Below are positions 56,425-64,000 of a stretch of DNA of 64,000 bases, one piece after another. The position numbers and the translations under genes were made by a program. Within the stretch, counting starts at the first letter, position 1. Each line of letters starts with the position of its first letter. Source of the DNA: Maribellus luteus (GTDB lineage: Bacteria > Bacteroidota > Bacteroidia > Bacteroidales > Prolixibacteraceae); NCBI RefSeq assembly GCF_003576475.1, contig NZ_QWGR01000009.1, forward strand, positions 62,001 through 126,000, given 5' to 3'. The notes beneath the pieces are model-generated. The model was given only the letters and a program-made list of their open reading frames with translations. It was not told the origin of the DNA and did not search any database.

Positions 56425-58326
56425 ATGTACGACATTTTAGAATTGAATAAAAAGCTTCTGCCTGAGCTAAAGGAGATAGCTAAAGAATTAAACGTCAAAC
56501 GTGTCGAGTCTTTTAAGAAACAGGATTTGATATATAAAATCCTTGACACGCAGGCCATTATGGAGGCAGAAAAGAAAACCAAACCTGCCCCAAAAGAACA
56601 GAAAGGTGGCATTTTGGGAGGCTTCCTAAAGAAATCATCTCCTCCGCCCCCTGCTCCGGAAGAACAGGCACAGGATGACGACCGCCGGGGTAAGCGGCCA
56701 CGCCATAGAATTGAAACCGTGAAACGGGAAAAAGTAGGATCAGGGCCTAAAAAGAAAGGCGACCAGAAAAAAGCAGAACCGGTTAAACAACAAGAGTCTG
56801 ATAATTCTTCGCGCCAGGAACAAATTAAAGCCATTATAAAAGGCTTTAACAAAGAAAAGGCGCCGGCCACTCCGGCTCAAAAACCGGCAGAACAGCCAGT
56901 ACCGGATAAACAGGAGAACATAAAACAGGAAGCTCCTGTAGCTGAAAAAAAGGAATTTGAGAAAAAGGAATTCCAGGCAAAGCCTCAGCCAAAAGAAGAA
57001 AGGCAACAGCCAAATGCGCCACAGCAAAACGCACCACAGCAAAATATGCAACAGGCCAACCAACCTGCGCGTAAAGAGGCTGAGCAAAAACAGGAGCAGC
57101 CAAGAAACGATAATAAGCCAAAACATCAAAAGTCTGATAATTATAATCAGGGGCAAAACCAGAACCAAAATCAAAGTGTTCGTCAGAAACAAAAGCAATT
57201 TGAATTTGATGGAATCATTACCAACATAGGTGTGCTGGAAATTCTGCAGGATGGATACGGTTTCCTTCGTTCATCTGATTATAACTACCTGAACTCTCCG
57301 GATGATATTTATGTTTCGCAATCACAAATCAAATTGTTTGGATTGAAAACCGGTGACACCGTAAAAGGTACGGTTCGTCCTCCAAAGGAAGGAGAAAAAT
57401 ATTTCCCGCTAATTAAAGTACTGGAGATCAACGGACGCAGTCCGGAATACATTCGCGACCGTGTTCCTTTCGATCATTTAACACCGCTTTTCCCTGATGC
57501 CAAGTTCCAGTTAACCGGAAACGGACACGACAATATTTCTACACGTGTTGTAGACATGTTTGCTCCAATTGGAAAAGGCCAGCGTGGTTTGATTGTTGCC
57601 CAGCCCAAAACTGGTAAAACCGTCCTGTTAAAAGAAATAGCCAACGCCATTGCGGCCAATCACCCCGAGGTGTACATGATCGTTCTGTTGATCGATGAAC
57701 GTCCCGAAGAGGTGACTGATATGGCACGCAGCGTTAATGCCGAAGTAATTTCATCGACTTTTGATGAGCCGGCAGAAAAACACGTAAAAGTGGCCAACAT
57801 TGTACTGGAAAAAGCTAAACGTTTGGTAGAATGCGGGCACGATGTGGTAATCCTGCTCGATTCAATTACCCGTTTGGCCCGTGCCTACAATACGGTTCAG
57901 CCGGCTTCGGGTAAAGTATTGTCGGGTGGTGTGGATGCCAACGCACTGCACAAGCCCAAACGTTTCTTTGGAGCAGCCCGTAACATAGAGGAAGGTGGTT
58001 CATTAACCATTCTGGCAACAGCACTTACCGAAACCGGTTCGAAAATGGACGAAGTGATCTTCGAAGAATTTAAAGGGACCGGTAACATGGAACTTCAGCT
58101 CGACCGGAAATTATCGAACAAACGTATTTTCCCTTCTGTGGATATTCCTACTTCAAGTACCCGTCGGGAAGATTTATTGTTCTCGAAAGATGTGCTCGAC
58201 AAACTTTGGATCCTCCGCAATTACCTGGGAGATATGAACTCACTGGAAGCCATGGAATTCATGAAAACCAGACTTATGCGTGCAGCAAGTTTGGAAGAGT
58301 TCCTCGCATCAATGAACGACGGATAA
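56425..58326 (+). CDS. rho: Transcription termination factor Rho with Q/N-rich insertion
   Basis: 633 aa, against about 420 in E. coli. RhoN helix domain (1-45; [20 protein letters not shown]). A disordered insertion of about 200 residues (50-255) follows, rich in Lys, Pro, Gln, Asn and Ala (for example [18 protein letters not shown]). Then come the RNA-binding cold-shock-like domain (about 260-345; [20 protein letters not shown]) and the ATPase (about 350-633; P-loop [52 protein letters not shown]). It is a hexameric helicase that ends transcription. Long disordered insertions are typical of Bacteroidota Rho and have been linked to condensate formation in Bacteroides. Confidence 0.97.
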   Translation: MYDILELNKKLLPELKEIAKELNVKRVESFKKQDLIYKILDTQAIMEAEKKTKPAPKEQKGGILGGFLKKSSPPPPAPEEQAQDDDRRGKRPRHRIETVKREKVGSGPKKKGDQKKAEPVKQQESDNSSRQEQIKAIIKGFNKEKAPATPAQKPAEQPVPDKQENIKQEAPVAEKKEFEKKEFQAKPQPKEERQQPNAPQQNAPQQNMQQANQPARKEAEQKQEQPRNDNKPKHQKSDNYNQGQNQNQNQSVRQKQKQFEFDGIITNIGVLEILQDGYGFLRSSDYNYLNSPDDIYVSQSQIKLFGLKTGDTVKGTVRPPKEGEKYFPLIKVLEINGRSPEYIRDRVPFDHLTPLFPDAKFQLTGNGHDNISTRVVDMFAPIGKGQRGLIVAQPKTGKTVLLKEIANAIAANHPEVYMIVLLIDERPEEVTDMARSVNAEVISSTFDEPAEKHVKVANIVLEKAKRLVECGHDVVILLDSITRLARAYNTVQPASGKVLSGGVDANALHKPKRFFGAARNIEEGGSLTILATALTETGSKMDEVIFEEFKGTGNMELQLDRKLSNKRIFPSVDIPTSSTRREDLLFSKDVLDKLWILRNYLGDMNSLEAMEFMKTRLMRAASLEEFLASMNDG

Positions 58327-58347
58327 AAAGTCATCAAAAAGCAATAT

Positions 58348-58379
58348 AAAAAGCAAGCTCACAAGGCTTGCTTTTTTTT
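58348..58379 (+). terminator. Intrinsic terminator after rho
   Basis: AAAAAGCAAGC and GCTTGCTTTTTTTT pair around TCACAAG. Confidence 0.92.
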
Positions 58380-58492
58380 GATCACTTCCTAAACAACTTT
58401 GATTAATGGCGTAATTTTTGAGGCTCTTTTTTCTATTTTAACTAACTTTAGCAGAAGCATTAACAAGCATTTTGCTACAAAAACCAATAAAA

Positions 58493-59182
58493 ATGAAAAG
58501 ACTGATTATTGTCGCCTTCTTATTACTGGCTGTTACTTCCTTCGCACAGGTAAATTACCAACTTAGCTCGGCAGTAGACTTTGTAAGAACCTATAAAATA
58601 GCCTCGGGAGAATATTACAGTGAACTCACTGAAAAAGACATCCAAGGTTCACCTTTTCTCAACCAGGAATTCATAAATGGTTCGGTTTATACCACCAACA
58701 AATTTCAATATGCCGATATACCACTTCGCTATAATATCTTCAACGACAACATTGAATTTAAGACTCCTGAAAACAAAATACTGGCCATCGCAGCACCCGA
58801 AACCATCGATAAAATTACGTTTGGAGATTACACGATCGAATATGTTCCATACACAAACGTTAAAAAAGCTCGAAACGGATATATGTTGCTTATCACCAAA
58901 GGTAAAGCTAGTTTGTATGCCAAACCTGAAGTTTTTTACCAAAAACCTACCGAAGCCGGTGCCTACAAAGAGCCGGAACCTGCAAAGTTTGAACGCAGAA
59001 GCGATGCCTACTACATTCGTATCGAAACTGCGGCAGCACAACGAATCGATAACAAGAAAGATTTAATTGAAACATTCCCTAATCATCAAAAAGAATTGGA
59101 AGCTTTTGTAAAAAAGAATAAAATAAATCCGGCAAAAGAAGATGCACTAAAATCGCTGGTAGAATACTACAACTCGTTGTAA
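58493..59182 (+). CDS. Exported protein of unknown function
   Basis: 229 aa from the ATG at 58493; seven more codons from a TTG are unlikely. Signal peptide (about 1-18, ending TSFAQ). The mature part is beta-rich with many Tyr (YKIASGEYYSELTEKDIQG) and a helical C-terminus. I do not recognise it. It is a single gene between rho and the sigma operon, periplasmic or outer-membrane associated. Confidence 0.75.
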   Translation: MKRLIIVAFLLLAVTSFAQVNYQLSSAVDFVRTYKIASGEYYSELTEKDIQGSPFLNQEFINGSVYTTNKFQYADIPLRYNIFNDNIEFKTPENKILAIAAPETIDKITFGDYTIEYVPYTNVKKARNGYMLLITKGKASLYAKPEVFYQKPTEAGAYKEPEPAKFERRSDAYYIRIETAAAQRIDNKKDLIETFPNHQKELEAFVKKNKINPAKEDALKSLVEYYNSL

Positions 59183-59350
59183 CATCCTCGACTTTCATTA
59201 CCGTTTCTTCTTTTGCAATTTTGGGTGAAATCCTCCTTTTAAAAAGCAACATCTTTCTACCGAATAGCCAATGCACTCAAATCAGTCAAAAACAAGCCTT
59301 TCTCCACCGATCATTGTACTTTTTCTGATAAATTATTTAAAAGAGAAAAA

Positions 59351-59358
59351 TAATTTTG
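59351..59358 (+). promoter_or_regulatory. Putative -7 element TAATTTTG for the sigma operon
   Basis: A perfect TAnnTTTG lies about 30 bp before the first possible start. It is followed by an inverted repeat TGCAA-CA-TTGCA (59366-59377). No -33 was found at standard spacing. Confidence 0.4.
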
Positions 59359-59380
59359 CAACAGGTGCAACATTGCATTT

Positions 59381-59968
59381 TTGCTTTCGTCATTGAATCA
59401 GAAAAACAAGAGTGTGAATACGCTTTACAAAAACATCCATCAGGAGCTCATCGACCAGTGCCGGGCAGGCGATCAAAAAGCACAGTTCAGCTTGTACAAG
59501 CTTTATTACAAAGCCATGTTCAGTGTGAGTCTGCGAATGGTAAACGACGCGATGGAAGCCGAAGATGTGATGCAGGAAGCATTTTTAAGCGCATTCAGAA
59601 AGATGGACACTTACAAAGGCGAAGTAAGTTTTGGAGCCTGGCTGAAAAAGATTGTGGTAAACCGTTCATTGGATTATTTAAAAAAGAACAAGGTAAAGTT
59701 TGAAGAAGTAAACGAACGCACCACCGAAATTGCCGATTACCAAATGCCCACCCACGAAGTGGATGTAAGGGTTTTGCAGGAAGCTATTCAACAACTTCCG
59801 GACGGCTACCGGGTGGTTCTCAGTTTATTTCTGATAGAAGGCTACGATCACGAAGAAATCAGTGAAATACTGGGCATCTCGAACTCATCGTCGAGAACAC
59901 AGTTGTTAAGGGCCAAAAACAAGCTGCGCGAATTGTTAAAAGGAAAAGAAGTATTCTCGTACAATTAA
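59381..59968 (+). CDS. ECF-type RNA polymerase sigma factor
   Basis: 195 aa from the first TTG. A second TTG at 59393 (giving (M)NQKNKSVN...) is as likely, and no ATG lies before the conserved region. Region 2 is present (FSLYKLYYKAMFSVSLRMV, DAMEAEDVMQEAFLSAFRKM, then FGAWLKKIVVNRSLDYLKK). Region 4 is LPDGYRVVLSLFLIEGYDHEEISEILGIS. This is a standard stand-alone ECF sigma. It heads an operon with an anti-sigma-like membrane protein 7 bp downstream. Confidence 0.92.
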   Translation: MLSSLNQKNKSVNTLYKNIHQELIDQCRAGDQKAQFSLYKLYYKAMFSVSLRMVNDAMEAEDVMQEAFLSAFRKMDTYKGEVSFGAWLKKIVVNRSLDYLKKNKVKFEEVNERTTEIADYQMPTHEVDVRVLQEAIQQLPDGYRVVLSLFLIEGYDHEEISEILGISNSSSRTQLLRAKNKLRELLKGKEVFSYN

Positions 59969-59975
59969 GAAAGCC

Positions 59976-60560
59976 ATGAAAGAAAAAGATTACATAGAAG
60001 ATTTGATTTTAAAAAACCTGGAGGCGTTGAATGACAACGAACCCGAAGACGGGCATTTCAACAGGTTTGAAGACAGGCTAAAAAAGCAAAACAGTAAGTA
60101 CCGTTTTAGCTGGTCGCTGGTAGGGAAAGTTGCAGCAGCTGTTGTATTTGTCTTGCTGGCTACCAACCAGGCTTTTATTTATTTCTCGCCCAACCAGCAG
60201 GGCTTGATTCGCCACTCAGGAGAAAATTCGGAATTTACCCTGGCTTCTGTTTCTCCTGAATACGAAGAAACCGAATTTTACTATCAAACTTCTATTCGCT
60301 CGGGGCTGAACCAGTGGGACGAGCTTACCCGCGAAGGCTTTGTATCGGAAGAAGAACAAACCATGATGCACGAGGAACTCAATGAGTTTGAATCGCGGTA
60401 TAAAACCCTGCAAAAAGATTTAGCCGCCAATCCGAACGACGAAAGAGTAATTAACGCAATGCTCGAATATTACCAGGTAAAATTGAGTTTAATCAACATG
60501 ATCGTAAACAAATTAGAAGAAGTAAAACAACAAAAAAATACAAGTTATGAAAACCTTTAA
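59976..60560 (+). CDS. Anti-sigma-factor-like membrane protein
   Basis: 194 aa. A cytosolic N-terminal segment (1-42, EDLILKNLEALNDNEPEDGHF) is followed by one membrane segment (about 48-70, VGKVAAAVVFVLLATNQAFIYF) and a mostly helical outer domain. The layout fits an anti-sigma partner, although I see no zinc His-Cys motif. It starts 7 bp after the sigma gene, and its last codons overlap the next gene by 14 bp. It would hold the sigma factor at the inner membrane until an envelope signal; that is inference from context. Confidence 0.75.
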   Translation: MKEKDYIEDLILKNLEALNDNEPEDGHFNRFEDRLKKQNSKYRFSWSLVGKVAAAVVFVLLATNQAFIYFSPNQQGLIRHSGENSEFTLASVSPEYEETEFYYQTSIRSGLNQWDELTREGFVSEEEQTMMHEELNEFESRYKTLQKDLAANPNDERVINAMLEYYQVKLSLINMIVNKLEEVKQQKNTSYENL

Positions 60561-61590
60561 ATGGATAACAGTGTGTCTGTTAGCCGGGCTATTGACAGCC
60601 GGCATTACAGCAAAAGCAGAAGAAAAATCAAAAGAGTACAAAGAATCCTGGGCGGTTTCGGATGTTTCAACACTGCAGATCATCAATAAATTTGGTGAAA
60701 TAAAAATCAACAACGACGGTGGCAGCGAAGTTACCATTGAAGTAAAAGTTACGGTAGAAGCCGCCAACGAGAAAAAAACAAACGAGTTGCTCGACCTGAT
60801 CGACGTACAGTTCCAAAAAAGTGGCAAAACCATTAAGGCTGAAACTAAGATTGCGAATGAATTCAAAAGCCAGAAACGTTTTAGCATCGATTATACGGTA
60901 AATATCCCTTCGGATAAAAACCTGATGATTGAGAACAAATACGGCAACACTTTGGTGAACCGGCTGGAAGCAAACGGCGATTTTCAGATCAAATACGGAA
61001 ACCTCAGCGCCAACGAACTGCTAACTCCCGAAAGCGGCAGCTTAAACGTAAACCTCGCATACGGAAACGCAAGTATTGGAGAAGCCACCAATATGAATGT
61101 TCAGGTAGCCTACTCTCCTATGACCGTTGAAACGCTGAAATCATTGAAACTCGAATCAAAATACTCCTCATTCGAATTGGGAGAAGGCAAGGATATTCAG
61201 ATTGAATCGAAATACGATAAATTCCGCTTTGGCAAGGTAGAAAGTGTTACTGCGACAACCAAATACAGCCAGGTAAGTATCGATGAACTTTCAAAAAGCA
61301 TTAAAATTGAATCGGGCTATGGAGGTGTAAAAGTGGGCACCATTAACCCGGCTTTCGACTTTATTGATATTACCAACAGCTACGGGCAAATATCGCTGGG
61401 CTTAAACAATGCCAATTACTCGATCGATGCCAGTTGTGATTATTGCGGAATTTCTTACCCGCAGGAAAGTTTTGAAGGAAACCGCATTCGCGAAAACAAC
61501 TCGCAGACAGTAAAAGGAAAAGTTGGTTCGGGCGAAGGAGGCAAAGTATTTGTAAGAAGCCGTTACGGAGAAATCAAACTGACCAATTAA
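60547..61590 (+). CDS. DUF4097-type beta-helix exported protein
   Basis: 347 aa with a signal peptide (about 1-23). The mature part has regular short repeats (about 15-20 aa) with recurring Tyr-Gly or Tyr-Ser turns (ENKYGNTLVN, IKYGNLSANE, LAYGNASIGE, ESKYDKFRFG, TKYSQVSIDE). This is typical of DUF4097 / putative-adhesin right-handed beta-helices. Members often sit beside ECF sigma and anti-sigma genes. The start overlaps the anti-sigma gene by 14 bp, so translation is coupled. It is located in the envelope. Its part in the sensing pathway is unknown. Confidence 0.82.
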   Translation: MKTFKWITVCLLAGLLTAGITAKAEEKSKEYKESWAVSDVSTLQIINKFGEIKINNDGGSEVTIEVKVTVEAANEKKTNELLDLIDVQFQKSGKTIKAETKIANEFKSQKRFSIDYTVNIPSDKNLMIENKYGNTLVNRLEANGDFQIKYGNLSANELLTPESGSLNVNLAYGNASIGEATNMNVQVAYSPMTVETLKSLKLESKYSSFELGEGKDIQIESKYDKFRFGKVESVTATTKYSQVSIDELSKSIKIESGYGGVKVGTINPAFDFIDITNSYGQISLGLNNANYSIDASCDYCGISYPQESFEGNRIRENNSQTVKGKVGSGEGGKVFVRSRYGEIKLTN

Positions 61591-61620
61591 TCTCAGAAAA
61601 ACTGTTTTGTAAAAACATAA

Positions 61621-61650
61621 AAAAAAACCGGGGAGCTTCCCGGTTTTTTT
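61621..61650. terminator. Bidirectional terminator between convergent operons
   Basis: AAAAAAACCGGG-GAGCTT-CCCGGTTTTTTT is symmetric, with A and T tracts. It can end both the sigma operon and the efflux operon. Confidence 0.92.
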
Positions 61651-61677
61651 GTGCATGTGTGTCTGAGATAATATCTT

Positions 61678-62904
61678 TTACATAACAGCTGGCGCTTCAG
61701 TAGCAATCCGGTCTCCTTCCTGTATGCCCTGGGTAATCACGATAGATTCTTCGTTTTCAGGTCCTGTGGTAACGGGCTGCTGCACCAGTTTACTTCCCTG
61801 TTTCAGCCAAACAAACTTTCCACTGTCGCCGGAAAATACCGAGCGAACAGGCACTGAAAGTACATTTTCGAGGTTGCTGACAATAATTTCACTGTTACTG
61901 GTCATCGCCGGTTTCAAGCCCGGATCTGTTTCCTCCAAACGAATGAGAACCTTAAAAACCTTCATGTCGAAATCTTTATGATCTTCTCCCATCGAGGCAA
62001 TCCAAACAACCTTCCCTTTTAGAGTTACGCCCTCCAGGGCATCGAAAGAAACACGGGCGCTGTCGCCCACTGCCACTTTTGAAATGTCAATTTCTTTCAC
62101 ATAAACTTCAGAATTAGCTTGATCCAGATTCGGGAGAACAGCAAGAACCGGCATGAACGGGTGACAGTTATCATTTCTTTTGTATTTCTTCCCTTCAAAA
62201 GGACTTTTGGCCAGCATTACAATTCCATTGTCGGGCGAAGTAATCCGGCAGGCAGCAATGGCCTTTTGAATTTTCGCCACTGATTCTTTCCGGTCTTCAA
62301 CGTAATTTTCAAGACGCTTAATCCCTACTTTACGTTTGTTGATTTCCAGCTGGTAGTTGCGTTTCTTATTCTCAATTCCAATCTCCGCTTTCTGATAATT
62401 CATCTGTACCTTTCGCTGATAGGCTTCCGACTCAAAAACCGATTGTTCGAGGTCGATTTTATTGTATTCCAAATCAAGCTGAGCATCCTTGATCTCTTCC
62501 CGAAGCTGCGTAAGAATTACCGTACTGTCGATGACTGCGTTTTTCAAATCTGCGGTGAGTCGCTCCAGATCCTGCGTCACCTCACGCATGCGGGTCGTTA
62601 GCTGGCTCTGGTCCAACTGTGCAATAAAGTCACCTTTTTTTACTTCTTTGCCCTCATCCACAATATCCATAATGCGGTACGACCAAACCCGTAAAGTGTA
62701 ATCATCCAGAGTCTTTGGAATTTTGATCTCTACTACGTCGGCACTGTTGATCTCGCCCTTACACTTGATCACTTCTTCAAAACTTCCACTTCGCACGGTA
62801 TAAATTCCTTTGGGCTCACTGGAAACCTCTTCTTTAAAAATCAGAGCTATGGCAACAATGGCAACCAGTATTATAGCGGCTGTAATAATTCGCTTTTTAC
62901 TCAT
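61678..62904 (-). CDS. HlyD/RND-type periplasmic adaptor protein
   Basis: 408 aa from the ATG at 62904; an in-frame extension to 62967 overlaps the previous gene and is rejected. The N-terminal membrane anchor (about 5-22, IITAAIILVAIVAIALIF) is followed by a biotinyl-lipoyl half (GEINSADVVEIKIP), a long coiled-coil hairpin (about 100-220; EVTQDLERLTADLKN) and beta-barrel/proximal domains. It links an inner-membrane transporter to TolC. It starts 1 bp after the stop of the TolC-type gene. The inner-membrane partner is not in the window and may lie upstream of 64000. Confidence 0.9.
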   Translation of the reverse strand: MSKKRIITAAIILVAIVAIALIFKEEVSSEPKGIYTVRSGSFEEVIKCKGEINSADVVEIKIPKTLDDYTLRVWSYRIMDIVDEGKEVKKGDFIAQLDQSQLTTRMREVTQDLERLTADLKNAVIDSTVILTQLREEIKDAQLDLEYNKIDLEQSVFESEAYQRKVQMNYQKAEIGIENKKRNYQLEINKRKVGIKRLENYVEDRKESVAKIQKAIAACRITSPDNGIVMLAKSPFEGKKYKRNDNCHPFMPVLAVLPNLDQANSEVYVKEIDISKVAVGDSARVSFDALEGVTLKGKVVWIASMGEDHKDFDMKVFKVLIRLEETDPGLKPAMTSNSEIIVSNLENVLSVPVRSVFSGDSGKFVWLKQGSKLVQQPVTTGPENEESIVITQGIQEGDRIATEAPAVM

Positions 62905-62905
62905 A

Positions 62906-64000
62906 TCATTGTTTTTGGAGGATTTTATCGTATTCTGCAACAAGCTGTTTTTTATTTTCGAAGTCAAACAGCGTCAAGCTTCTGAGCTGGTAATATTTCG
63001 TCCAAAACTGGTTTAACGCATCCACGTATTGCATACGGGCGTTCTCCTGATCAGTGCTGGCAATATTCAATACTACCACATCAATCTTTCCGATAAGAAA
63101 ACGCTGAAATGTTACATCGTATCCCATTTTTGCTACCGTGTCAGCCTTTGCGGCATTGTAAACTTGTCCCCCCTGAAGGTTGAATTCCAGTACTCGCTGG
63201 TAAACTTCTTGTTCGAAATCGATTCGTTCCTGCCTGATCTCAGCCAGAGACACTTCCCTGTTGGATTTGGCCATCTCAAAACGTCCTTTTCTACGCCCCC
63301 AATCTACAATGGGTATATTTACACCTAGATTTAAACGCTGGCTTTTGTTTTGCTTCCCATAAACATCTGCAAAATCTTTTGAGTCCTGATTCAATCCGTA
63401 CAAAGCAAAAACACTCGTATTTAGGCCGGTTTCAGACTTGGCAGAAGCCACTGCCCGATCGGCTTCCAAAACACGCTGCTCATGATCAATGATGGCCGGA
63501 TTGTTTTCAACTGCAAAAGAAATGGCCTCGTTGGCTTCGACTTTAAAATCAGGAATAACATCCGGCATAATGCATTCTACTGTTGTTTCCTTTTCCAGTG
63601 CCAGGAATGAGTTGAACGACGACTGCAAGCGTTTAACATTCACATTTGCCTGGTTTAGCGCCTGGCTGGCATTCAGCAGGCTTAGTTCCAGTTTCAGTAA
63701 TTCATCCTGTGTAACCGTCCCTACCTGGTAGCGTCCCTGCCCTATTTTATAAAGGGTATCTGCATTGGCATGGTTGGTTTCGGCAATCGATTTTTGTATT
63801 TGCGCACGCGCCAGGTTAAAAAATACGGAAACCGCTCTTTGCTTGAGGGTTTCATTATTCTCAATCAACTGCTTTTTCGCCTTTTCGTATTTCAACGGTT
63901 CTATTTTCGCCTTCCATTTCAAGGCGTTATACCCGTTCAATTCCTGCGAGTAACCAATACTAATAGGCGTTGCGGTATACGATGTACTTCCATCGTCGCC
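62906..64000 (-). CDS. TolC-family outer-membrane efflux protein, N-terminus cut
   Basis: At least 364 codons; the frame is open to the right edge, and the apparent start codon near 63940 is an internal Leu (TTG). Upstream residues read GDDGSTSYTATPISIGYSQE. The rest is long amphipathic helix with the TolC repeat pattern: two outer-membrane efflux domains with LKLELSLLNASQALNQANVNVKRL and RVLEADRAVASAKSETGLNT. Position directly upstream of an HlyD-type adaptor fixes it as the outer-membrane channel of an export system. The substrate is unknown. Confidence 0.9.
   Translation of the reverse strand, partial: GDDGSTSYTATPISIGYSQELNGYNALKWKAKIEPLKYEKAKKQLIENNETLKQRAVSVFFNLARAQIQKSIAETNHANADTLYKIGQGRYQVGTVTQDELLKLELSLLNASQALNQANVNVKRLQSSFNSFLALEKETTVECIMPDVIPDFKVEANEAISFAVENNPAIIDHEQRVLEADRAVASAKSETGLNTSVFALYGLNQDSKDFADVYGKQNKSQRLNLGVNIPIVDWGRRKGRFEMAKSNREVSLAEIRQERIDFEQEVYQRVLEFNLQGGQVYNAAKADTVAKMGYDVTFQRFLIGKIDVVVLNIASTDQENARMQYVDALNQFWTKYYQLRSLTLFDFENKKQLVAEYDKILQKQ

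Noticed and set aside
63940-63942. Start codon of the TolC-type gene at 63940
   Set aside because: The codon is TTG in an open frame that continues to the window edge with TolC-like residues, so it is an internal Leu.

Overview
The window looks like chromosomal DNA of a Bacteroidota bacterium, probably a marine or anaerobic member of the Marinilabiliales (Prolixibacteraceae-like). The order and family are inference from overall gene character and were not tested. The phylum call rests on several signs. Three secreted proteins carry type IX secretion (T9SS) or gliding-type C-terminal domains, and a PorP/SprF-like gene is cut by the left edge. There are many lipoproteins, several promoters with the Bacteroidota -7 element TAnnTTTG, few Shine-Dalgarno sequences, an archaeal-type ProRS, and a Rho factor with a long Q/N-rich insertion. 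I saw no rRNA, tRNA, CRISPR array, insertion sequence or integrase.

Layout. 1-4.4 kb: a gliding-motility C-terminal-domain protein and a PorP/SprF-like partner, then a soluble PAS histidine kinase and a NarL-type regulator, with a 22-bp-periodic TTGTAGG array between the two pairs. 4.7-8.9 kb: a condensation-fold acyltransferase with a zinc-ribbon membrane protein, convergent with a GH130 glycosidase/phosphorylase and a degenerate CPBP membrane protein. 9.2-20 kb: mostly housekeeping and orphan genes (META lipoprotein, DUF488, sialate O-acetylesterase, TRIC channel, histidine phosphatase, pepT-tilS, proS). 20-23 kb: an aromatic- and Ser-rich lipoprotein with a FadL-type outer-membrane protein. 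23-26 kb: sugar genes (mutarotase, fucP, manC). 26-30 kb: two small genes converging on an M19 dipeptidase / 3TM holin / amidase operon that resembles a phage lysis cassette but has no phage around it.

30.6-40.4 kb is a C2/C4 acid metabolism block. ptb-buk (butyryl-CoA to butyrate) is divergent from acs, an OFA-family MFS carrier, a 901-aa ADP-forming acyl-CoA synthetase fused to a GNAT domain (PatZ-like), and a sirtuin. Acs keeps the C-terminal PKTRSGK lysine that is the known target of Pat/CobB control, so the block plausibly encodes acetate activation together with its acetylation switch. 40.6-46.2 kb holds a lipoprotein, a LysO lysine exporter split into two overlapping genes, and a large D-lactate dehydrogenase-type flavo-iron-sulfur protein.

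46.6-55.4 kb is a surface-protein region: two large T9SS cargo proteins (five 86-aa repeats in one, three about 90-aa Cys-rich repeats in the other) and a lipoprotein. 55.4-64 kb holds a methyltransferase, rho, an ECF sigma / anti-sigma-like / DUF4097 operon, and an HlyD-type adaptor with a TolC-type protein that runs off the right edge. Terminators and promoters were read by eye. Functional names rest on recognised motifs without database searches.
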